A stretch of DNA of 62,562 nucleotides from positions 1 through 62,562 of the forward strand of contig JAJYWC010000009.1 of assembly GCA_021791695.1 (NCBI GenBank). Direction: 5' to 3'. The notes under the pieces were generated by a model. It saw nothing but the letters and a program-made list of their open reading frames with translations. It was not told the DNA's origin and searched no databases. The DNA comes from an archaeon. Its GTDB lineage: Archaea > Thermoproteota > Nitrososphaeria > Nitrososphaerales > Gagatemarchaeaceae. The translations under genes were made by a program, and so were the position numbers. The stretch's first letter is position 1. Each line of letters begins with the position of its first letter. This document shows, piece after piece, positions 43,858 to 50,698 of the stretch.

Positions 43858-45837
43858 GTGAACTTGCGGACGCGGAGGTCAGGAATTAGCAACCTCATCG
43901 GGGCCATCTTCTTCATCCTGGTCGTGGGCCTCGTCGTCTCCACTCTCGCGATAATCTTCGGGGCGAGCTCGGGCTTCATCAACGGTCTCCACACGAGCAA
44001 CGAGCAGGCGGTCGGTAACTCCAACACCTATCTCAGGGTGAACAACATGACCTTCGGGGCCACCTACGCTTCGCTTACATCTCCGCTCGCTGTGTCGCCC
44101 AACCCCGCTGGTCCCCTCCTGCCGGTACCCAACATGAACTTCACGGGGGGCGACTCCGGCTGGTACGTCTCGAAGGGCTTTTCCGTGCTTCAGGACAACG
44201 CTACAGTGACGAACACCAACAGCAGCGCCGTGAACCAGCTCCCGTCGACGAACGGCTTCAAGCTCACCGTCGAGAACACGGACACGAATCCGGGACGGCT
44301 CATCCAGAAGGTGACATTGCTCGTGGACACCAACATCACCTCCGCCTGTACTGTGCCGCCATGCCTGAGCGCCACGACTGCCGGGCTGCCGATAGGCTCT
44401 ACCGTGGCGATATCCCCTCCGCTCACCGGCGGGAACATCACCTGGACCATACCGGCGGGTCTGGGCATCCTGCAACACTCTGCGGACACCTTCCAGTGGT
44501 CTGCGACGCCTTTGCCAGCCAAGCTCGGTACATTCTACGACACGGTGGTCTTGTCATGGTACACCTCGACGAACAGCTTCCTCGACAGCGGGATAGGCAC
44601 CGTCAACACCAACACAACGATCATCTCGACCCACGTCTGGCTCGCTCCAGGGGTGTCGAGTGCGAAGGTGCAGGGGACCCACTCGTCTTTCGTCCCTGGA
44701 GGCCTGACGGCAGGCTACGACGGCGGGCCCCTTTCAAGCTCAAGCAGCAGCGGGCCGGGCAGCCTCTATGCCTCGTTTCAACCGTCGGTGAACTCCACGC
44801 CTCTCCCGGCCGGAGACCAGCTGACAGCGAACGTCAACTTCACCGCACCATTCACCCTCCAGAACAACATCGCGGTCACGTCACCCGTATGCTGCAGCGT
44901 TAGCTGGGAGAGCGACCTCGCCTCACTCTCCTCGGTCCACAACCCCCTCATCTACTATCACGTCTATCTACAGAACACTTCCAAGATATGGGTGATGCTG
45001 AACCCCGGCGGCACTGACCCGACCCTCGTGAACTACTTCCAGCCCTCGGGATGGCATAACTACAGCGTTCAGTTCTCTCCAGCACCAACCGGGAGGACCG
45101 TGCTCCACTCAGGCACGTACAACATAACCGTCTCTGTCTCGATGACTCTCCCCGCGGGTTCCGACCCGTCCGTGCTGATGAACTTCGACGACATCGGTGT
45201 ATCCATCACGCCGGGCACTGGCAGCACCATCTCCTTCGGGTCGCAGCAGTTCCTGCTGAACGTGGGTGTCGCTCAGGACCAGGTGCAGGGGCTCACCCTG
45301 GGCGCCAACATGACGGCGGCCCTGCCGCCTGAGAGCGAGAACGCGACGGCATATCTCTTCGCGGCGGATGACTCGAGCGGCACCCCGACATGGACCGAGG
45401 TGGGGTCGGCTTTCTTCAACAGCTCGGCGGCCATCAGGACGGTTATACCGTTACCCAACGCCGCCTACTACGTGTCTGCGTCCGGGATGGTGCAGCTGCT
45501 AGTGAGGGTGGTCGTCATCGGTACTAGCTGCGGGGGGACCTGCTCCGGCCTGACCGTGACGGCGTTCGCGATCACCTCCAGCATCGACCAGAACCGCTCC
45601 GTGGTCGCGATTCAGGCGATGCAGGCTCCCCAACCCGTCCGTCTTGTCTCGCTCTACATATCTGGGCCGAACGGCCTGACCGTCATGACCCCGCTCAACG
45701 AGTACTTGGCGACCGGCGAGATACTGACGCTCCAGACATCAGGCTTCAGCTGGCTGACAGGACAGACGTACACCGTCACCGTTACGACGTCTAACGGGCT
45801 CACCTTCTCAAGGTCGTTCGTCGCTCCCGACAGCTGA
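43858..45837 (+). CDS. Large pilin-like surface protein, paralogue 2
   Basis: A 659-residue protein with a prepilin-type start: MNLRTRRSG, then ISNLIGAIFFILVVGLVVST. The exterior part carries SGPGSLYASFQPSVN, GDQLTANVNFTAPFTL and a CC pair, all shared with the protein at 18145. The end LTGQTYTVTVTTSNGLTFSR is the pilin-like tail. GTG 43858 is preceded by GGGTGAG at a suitable distance. It follows the giant surface-protein gene by 58 bases and is probably co-transcribed, suggesting that this subunit anchors the adhesin in the filament. That role is inferred. Confidence 0.75.
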   Translation: MNLRTRRSGISNLIGAIFFILVVGLVVSTLAIIFGASSGFINGLHTSNEQAVGNSNTYLRVNNMTFGATYASLTSPLAVSPNPAGPLLPVPNMNFTGGDSGWYVSKGFSVLQDNATVTNTNSSAVNQLPSTNGFKLTVENTDTNPGRLIQKVTLLVDTNITSACTVPPCLSATTAGLPIGSTVAISPPLTGGNITWTIPAGLGILQHSADTFQWSATPLPAKLGTFYDTVVLSWYTSTNSFLDSGIGTVNTNTTIISTHVWLAPGVSSAKVQGTHSSFVPGGLTAGYDGGPLSSSSSSGPGSLYASFQPSVNSTPLPAGDQLTANVNFTAPFTLQNNIAVTSPVCCSVSWESDLASLSSVHNPLIYYHVYLQNTSKIWVMLNPGGTDPTLVNYFQPSGWHNYSVQFSPAPTGRTVLHSGTYNITVSVSMTLPAGSDPSVLMNFDDIGVSITPGTGSTISFGSQQFLLNVGVAQDQVQGLTLGANMTAALPPESENATAYLFAADDSSGTPTWTEVGSAFFNSSAAIRTVIPLPNAAYYVSASGMVQLLVRVVVIGTSCGGTCSGLTVTAFAITSSIDQNRSVVAIQAMQAPQPVRLVSLYISGPNGLTVMTPLNEYLATGEILTLQTSGFSWLTGQTYTVTVTTSNGLTFSRSFVAPDS

Positions 45838-45911
45838 CCCAGGATGGACCGCGGTATCACAAGATTCTTAAGGAATCAAACGGGAGTCGCGCCAGCAACC
45901 TCACGTGATTT

Positions 45912-46766
45912 TTGATATTGAACTGTGATTATTGCGGGAAGGAGGAGTCGCTTCCGTTCGTCTGCAGCTACTGCGGCGGCACCTACTGCTCGGAGCACAG
46001 GCTCCCCGAAGCCCACCGGTGCACGGGCGACCTCTCCAGACGCCCCGTAAAGCAGAGCACGACCACGACGTTCTCCTGGAGCGACGGCGGTGGCGCGGCC
46101 GGGATGAGGACGCCCCAGCCTCGCAACTTCTCGCGGATAGAGGTGAGGGACATCCTGGTCGCATGGATCGCGCTCGGCGTCGCGTTCACGATAGCCATAA
46201 CGGGTGGACTGCTCTCCGGCTTCTCCGGCCGGCTCGGGGTCGTCGTCAACGGAGGCGCTGTGACGATCGGTCTGGAGACTACGTTCGTCCTCGCGCTGGT
46301 CACCATAGGGGTGGGGTTCGTTCTTCACGAGCTCATGCACAAGTTCGTCTCCGAGAGGTATGGATTCAAGGCTGAGTTCCGGATGTGGCCGCAGGGCCTG
46401 GGTTTCGCCCTGGTCTCCGCGCTGATAGCCGGGATAGTCTTCGCGGCCCCCGGGGCGACCTATATCATGGGCTATGGCGTGACGGAAAGAGAGAACGGGA
46501 TAATCTCGCTCGCCGGGCCCCTGACGAACATCGCGATAGCGTTATTGTTCTTACCTCTCTTACTTGTAAACGGGGGTAACGTAACGCTCTTCGAAGCAGG
46601 ATATCTGGGCTCCTACTTCAACTTCTTCCTCGCGACCTTCAACATGCTGCCCATCTTCGTCCTCGATGGTGCGAAGGTCTGGCGCTGGAACAAGGCTATC
46701 TGGGCAGGGCTCTTCATCCCCCTGGTAGTGATAGTCGTGGCGTACCTGACTGGCAGTGTGGGCTGA
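45912..46766 (+). CDS. Site-2 protease family membrane protein with N-terminal AN1 zinc finger
   Basis: A 284-residue protein. Residues 4-37 form an AN1-type zinc finger (CDYCGKEESLPFVCSYCGG, then CSEHRLPEAHRC). The rest is a polytopic M50-type metalloprotease: the zinc motif HELMH lies in VGFVLHELMHKFVSERYG near residue 138, and the third ligand motif is NMLPIFVLDGAKVW near residue 250. It would cleave membrane proteins within the bilayer, often to release regulators. AN1-protease fusions are typical of archaea. The TTG at 45912 is used; TTG 45918 is also possible. Confidence 0.88.
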   Translation: MILNCDYCGKEESLPFVCSYCGGTYCSEHRLPEAHRCTGDLSRRPVKQSTTTTFSWSDGGGAAGMRTPQPRNFSRIEVRDILVAWIALGVAFTIAITGGLLSGFSGRLGVVVNGGAVTIGLETTFVLALVTIGVGFVLHELMHKFVSERYGFKAEFRMWPQGLGFALVSALIAGIVFAAPGATYIMGYGVTERENGIISLAGPLTNIAIALLFLPLLLVNGGNVTLFEAGYLGSYFNFFLATFNMLPIFVLDGAKVWRWNKAIWAGLFIPLVVIVVAYLTGSVG

Positions 46767-46767
46767 C

Positions 46768-46775
46768 AAAAAAAA
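46768..46775 (-). terminator. Poly-T tract ending the secreted-protein transcript
   Basis: Eight T on the minus strand, after a pyrimidine-rich stretch, follow the end of the minus-strand gene at 46791. This is a typical archaeal terminator and lies between two convergent genes. Confidence 0.6.
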
Positions 46776-46790
46776 GAGGAGGGGGTTCCT

Positions 46791-47363
46791 CTAGGAGACC
46801 GTTGCGGTCACTAATAGGAGTACCCCGTACTCGATTCCGTTGGTCTGCACGTCAAAGCGCAGCGTGTTGTACGTCTGTCCCTGGAAGCTGGCGTGTGCGC
46901 CGGCGGCGAACAGGAACGAGCCTGGGGTCGCGCTGGCGAGGCTACCCTGTCCCACGAGGTGAGCCTGGAACGGGCCCATCTCGGCGGAGCCGGATGCGAT
47001 ACTGTACGCAGTTCCGTTGATGGTGAGAGAGCCGGACGCGATCGAGAGCGCGTATCCGCCCTTGAACGCTCCCGCCACCGTGAGCGTCAGGGTGCCGGAC
47101 GCCGTCCCTGTCTTGCCGGGGCTGCCTACCACGTGGAACACGCCGTTCGTGCTCGTGAAGGAGATGGTCTGTCCGACCGTCATCGCGGTCGGGCCTGGGA
47201 GGATGCTCTGGGAGCTGCTGCTGGCCGCCAACGCCGTGCCGGTCATCGGGTATCCGTTGAGCGGGTTGTTGGTGGCAGCCATCGCTGCTGGAAGTCCCAG
47301 GAGCAGTGCGACAACCGCGAGGGTCGACGCTGCGCCAATTGCTGCTATCTTTGCTGTCTTCAT
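46791..47363 (-). CDS. Secreted protein of unknown function
   Basis: A 190-residue exported protein with a clear signal peptide (LAVVALLLGLPAAMA, cleavage after AMA near residue 29). The mature part is beta-rich and low in charge (TASGTLTLTVAGAFKGGYAL, then LSIASGSLTINGTAYSI) with no cysteines. The start ATG 47363 has GAGGTAGAAAG upstream, and a TATA-like CTATATACTC lies about 45 bases before it, so it has a short leader. A poly-T terminator follows. No family is recognised; an abundant secreted or envelope protein is plausible. Confidence 0.65.
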   Translation of the reverse strand: MKTAKIAAIGAASTLAVVALLLGLPAAMAATNNPLNGYPMTGTALAASSSSQSILPGPTAMTVGQTISFTSTNGVFHVVGSPGKTGTASGTLTLTVAGAFKGGYALSIASGSLTINGTAYSIASGSAEMGPFQAHLVGQGSLASATPGSFLFAAGAHASFQGQTYNTLRFDVQTNGIEYGVLLLVTATVS

Positions 47364-47607
47364 TTTCTTTCTTTCTACCTCAGGGCTGAAGAACCGTCGC
47401 TGAGTATATAGCGCACGGGAATGTCCCGTCTATACGGCGCATCTGGACGCGAGGTCCACTGGAAGGGTTGCCAGGCAAGCGGAGCAATCGGTTTATCTTG
47501 GGCTGGTCTCACTCGTGAGAGGCCGCTGTAGCGTGACCGAACAGACCAGACGAACCGCAGGGCTGCTCTCTCTCCTGCCAGAGACAGCGGGCGAGTTGTG
47601 ACATCGA

Positions 47608-48384
47608 GTGCAGAACATCGACCCGGTCTACTTCCTTGACCCGCTCGTCGTTATCTCATTCAGCCTCGGCCTGGTAGTTTACTGGCATCACAAGAGGGGC
47701 CTCTCGAGATGGGTGGTCCTGTACTCGTTCGTGGCGTACGCAGGCGCCATAGCGCTGAAGTACGTCGTCCAGATCCCCGCGGTCGGTCTCATAGATTCGG
47801 CGTACGGTGGTCATCCGGTTGTGCTCGGAGTGTACTATGGAACCCAGACGGCCGTGTTCGAGGTGGGAGGGGCCTTTCTCGTCGCCTGGGTCGCCGTGTC
47901 GCGCGGCCGCCTCAGGGCGAGTGACGCCGAAGGCTACGGACTGGGGCTCGCCTTGTGGGAGAACGGAGTGCTGATAGCCCTTCCGCTACTCGTGGACTAT
48001 GTCGCGTACTATTCCGTCCTTTCCTCGCCGAGTTCGCTCGCCGCTCAGACGCTATATCCAGTGCTCTCAAAGGATGCGCCCAGCCTCTTCTTGGGCGCGT
48101 CGGGGGCGCTGCCGCTTGTCGGATACGCGATCCTGGAGAGGGTCTCGTCTCTCCTCGCACATCTTTCGTGGGGGTTGCTCTGCGTCCTCGCGGCGGTCTA
48201 CAGGCGGAAGGTCTACCTCGCGGCCGCGCTTCCGATCGGCTTCCTGATCGACTTCCTGACTCCGTTCTCCCAGACGCTCGGGATCGCGCTGTTTGAATGG
48301 CTCGTCTTCGCCGTGGCCGCAGGGGGGCTCATCATCGCCCTGGCTGTCACCCGCGCGGCACACAGGTATAGAGCGGCCGGGTAG
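47608..48384 (+). CDS. Polytopic membrane protein, possibly YhfC/PrsW-like
   Basis: A 258-residue protein with about seven membrane segments, among them PLVVISFSLGLVVYW, VVLYSFVAYAGAIALKYVV and LFEWLVFAVAAGGLIIALAV. The pattern of Glu and His in the membrane (FEVGGAFLVAW, LALWENGVLIAL, LERVSSLLAHLSWG, GFLIDFLTP) recalls YhfC/PrsW-like intramembrane proteases, but I cannot confirm a complete catalytic set. It starts with GTG 47608 without a clear ribosome-binding site. It stands alone. Confidence 0.5.
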   Translation: MQNIDPVYFLDPLVVISFSLGLVVYWHHKRGLSRWVVLYSFVAYAGAIALKYVVQIPAVGLIDSAYGGHPVVLGVYYGTQTAVFEVGGAFLVAWVAVSRGRLRASDAEGYGLGLALWENGVLIALPLLVDYVAYYSVLSSPSSLAAQTLYPVLSKDAPSLFLGASGALPLVGYAILERVSSLLAHLSWGLLCVLAAVYRRKVYLAAALPIGFLIDFLTPFSQTLGIALFEWLVFAVAAGGLIIALAVTRAAHRYRAAG

Positions 48385-48621
48385 CCGAAAAGACATCGTC
48401 ACCGCCAAAGTAGGCCACGGACCATATCCCCTCCTGTGTACCCTCTCATCGGTTACTTTCTGGGACGCGTCATCACGCCACATCCCCGGTCCTGCTCCTG
48501 AACTCGGATGCGCGGTCGCAAGCTGTAGTGATTACAGCCGGGGTCCGTTGGGTGTATTGAACGCTCGGCTTAATTAGTCGGGGTATGCATCCTGTGAAAG
48601 CACCGGAACTGAACTCGATCC

Positions 48622-49284
48622 TTGGCTAACGTCGCGATCATAGCCCTACTGAACCTTCTGTCGGGAGTCGTCGCATTTCTCATCAGCTACTACTCCTACA
48701 AGAACAACAGGCTTGTCGGCTCCATCCTGCTGCGTTACATCAGCGTAGGGTTCCTCATTCTCGGTGTGAGTCTTGTGCTCCAGGCCGGGACGGAACGCGT
48801 GGTGGGTCTGACTCCGGTCGAAGCCTTCCGCACGCGCGGGCTGGAGTTCTTAGCGTTCCTGTTGTACAACGCGCTTCAGCTGATAGCATATGGAATCTTC
48901 GCGTGGGGGTACGGCCTTAGCGCCTTTGTCAGAAAGCAGGCACCTGCTGGCGCCGCTGTTCCCTCGCTCATCCTGTCGTCTCCCGGCAAGTATCTGGCTT
49001 CCGCGCTTCTCACTCTTGCCATCTATGTTGCGTCGCAGATAGGAGTCGTCGTCTTACTGATGATCATAGTCGCACAGGGCGTGCGGGTCTTCTCCCACTC
49101 CAGGAGCAACCTCGCGCTGATGGTGCTGTTCGGGTTTGCACTCATTTTCGGCGGCCATTTGCTCATGCTGGCAGGGGTCCTCGCATCGGGCGGTGTGGTC
49201 TTCCTGATAGGGACGATAGTAGAGTTCTGTGGCTTCCTCGGTCTGCTTTTCTTCCTGGTATGGAGTGGTCGCGTTGTCAAGTGA
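48622..49284 (+). CDS. Polytopic membrane protein coupled to a winged-helix regulator
   Basis: A 220-residue protein with about seven hydrophobic segments: IIALLNLLSGVVAFLISYYS, then LLRYISVGFLILGVSLVLQA, ending FCGFLGLLFFLVWSGRVVK. It is common in archaea for such a membrane protein to sit just upstream of a small winged-helix protein, as here; the two overlap by 11 bases. The membrane protein may sense a signal for its partner. It starts with TTG 48622. No catalytic motif is seen. Confidence 0.6.
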   Translation: MANVAIIALLNLLSGVVAFLISYYSYKNNRLVGSILLRYISVGFLILGVSLVLQAGTERVVGLTPVEAFRTRGLEFLAFLLYNALQLIAYGIFAWGYGLSAFVRKQAPAGAAVPSLILSSPGKYLASALLTLAIYVASQIGVVVLLMIIVAQGVRVFSHSRSNLALMVLFGFALIFGGHLLMLAGVLASGGVVFLIGTIVEFCGFLGLLFFLVWSGRVVK

Positions 49285-49555
49285 GAGGCCTCGGAGCGCG
49301 CTGAAGATCTACCTCGACATCCTTGTCACGGTGAGGGATGAAGGAAACACCAAGCCCACCCGCATACTGTACAGAGCGAATCTGTCGCACGACAGGCTGG
49401 TCAAGTATCTTGGGGAGCTCACCGGCAAGGGCCTCCTCGAAGAGAAGCAGGAGGACGACAGCAAGTACTACATCTTGACGCAAAAGGGGCTCGAGTTCAT
49501 CAACCAGGTGAAAAAGGCAGAGGCCTTTGTCATCGGCTTCGGTCTCGCAATCTAG
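49274..49555 (+). CDS. Winged-helix DNA-binding protein
   Basis: A 93-residue winged-helix regulator: RPRSALKIYLDILVTVRDEG opens the domain, PTRILYRANLSHDRLVKYLG is the helix-turn-helix, and KGLLEEKQEDDSKYYILTQK is the wing. A final helix carries FINQVKKAEAF. This small family is widespread in archaea. TTG 49274 is chosen because it yields the usual N-terminus and overlaps the upstream membrane-protein gene by 11 bases. Confidence 0.75.
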   Translation: MSSERPRSALKIYLDILVTVRDEGNTKPTRILYRANLSHDRLVKYLGELTGKGLLEEKQEDDSKYYILTQKGLEFINQVKKAEAFVIGFGLAI

Positions 49556-49731
49556 GCATCCCAGATTTTACATTTTTTGGAATGTACTTGGGACAGATAC
49601 TGGAAGAATCGTACAGTAGATTGTACCATTCAGCCCACAAAGTTCAGAATATGCATGTTTCACCTTCATAACATACGTGTATAATCTAAAGATTTAATAC
49701 CCGGGCCGGGAAGCCGCACCCTCGAGGAAAC
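49556..49731 (+). promoter_or_regulatory. T-rich terminator region and promoter of the TM2-like gene
   Basis: ATTTTACATTTTTT at about 49565-49578 is a likely terminator of the winged-helix operon. GATTTAATACC at about 49690-49700 is a TATA box some 35 bases before ATG 49732. Confidence 0.45.
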
Positions 49732-50670
49732 ATGGCGACCAAAGCCAAGCATGGGACGACAAAGGCAATTCGTGTAAAGTCTGAATCACGAATCAAGGTC
49801 CCTGTAACGTCGGGTGCTCCGGCATCCGAGGAGCCTCGCTCCACCGCGGCGCCCGGCAGCATCCCAAGGACCAACCAGCTAAGCACGGCTTCACATTCCG
49901 CGACCGTGAACACCACCACAGGAGTTCCTATAACAAGGCCAGCTTCTAGCGTTTCAACTGCGACAAAGACTATAGAGGTGGGCCCGACCGAGGCGAAACT
50001 CCCTACGATCGCGAAGACGGCTTTCGCTGACTCACAACCAAAGCAGACCCAGAAGCCGGCAGGACAGGTTGCGAGGGCTGCTAATGGTGTCCAGATGGTC
50101 GGTAAGACAGCTGCAAGGGGACAGACGGTCACCCGAATGGTGCCTATTCAAGTTCAGCCTGGACAGACGGTGAGAGTCGTCAGGACCACCGCGAGACCCA
50201 TGAGCAACCCAAAGAAGCTCATGCTCGCTGCCATTCCTGGTTTCTTCGGCCTCATGGGCCTTTCTCAGCTTTACCAGGGAAAAAGGACAAAGGGCCTAGC
50301 CTTCTTCATAGGTGGAGTCCTCGCTAGCTTCCTCTCTTCATGGTACATCATTATCCCGTCGCGCTTCGAGGCGCTTGCGACCAAAGGTGCCATGCTCTCT
50401 CCTTACGCTATCTCGTTCTTCTCTTCGATGAACATCAACGCGTCGCTCGCGGGCAAGCTTTCTGTAGACCTGATGGGAGTGGTGGTCGCACTCTGGGGAC
50501 TCCAGCTATTCGACGCGATGGGACCGTTCATCAGCAAGCAGACCGTCGCAGTGATCACCTCGGCCGTGGGTCAAAAGGTCACGGTACCGCTGCCAACGGT
50601 AAGGCGTGCAATCGCAGCGGCACCTAATCCTACGTTCTCTGCCACAGCGGAACACAAGCCCTCGGTGTAG
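49732..50670 (+). CDS. Membrane protein with disordered N-terminus and TM2-like core
   Basis: A 312-residue protein. The first 155 residues are Thr/Ala/Pro-rich and basic, probably disordered. The hydrophobic core begins KLMLAAIPGFFGLMGLSQLY and continues QGKRTKGLAFFIGGVLASFL, which is like the TM2 domain (G-GLHRFY... type hairpin). A third segment, LMGVVVALWGLQLFDAM, follows, then a basic tail. TM2-type proteins have no defined enzymatic role. It is followed by the glycosyltransferase gene after 28 bases and may share its transcript. Confidence 0.55.
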   Translation: MATKAKHGTTKAIRVKSESRIKVPVTSGAPASEEPRSTAAPGSIPRTNQLSTASHSATVNTTTGVPITRPASSVSTATKTIEVGPTEAKLPTIAKTAFADSQPKQTQKPAGQVARAANGVQMVGKTAARGQTVTRMVPIQVQPGQTVRVVRTTARPMSNPKKLMLAAIPGFFGLMGLSQLYQGKRTKGLAFFIGGVLASFLSSWYIIIPSRFEALATKGAMLSPYAISFFSSMNINASLAGKLSVDLMGVVVALWGLQLFDAMGPFISKQTVAVITSAVGQKVTVPLPTVRRAIAAAPNPTFSATAEHKPSV

Positions 50671-50698
50671 ACGCAGGCAAAGAACTCGGGGTCCATAA

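Noticed and set aside
42663-44027. 454-codon minus-strand open frame across the giant gene and the large pilin
   Set aside because: Antisense shadow crossing a real gene boundary, with no promoter and no recognisable domain.
47608-48384. Definite intramembrane protease call
   Set aside because: Some Glu and His positions are suggestive, but a complete catalytic motif of YhfC, PrsW or CPBP type could not be confirmed by eye.
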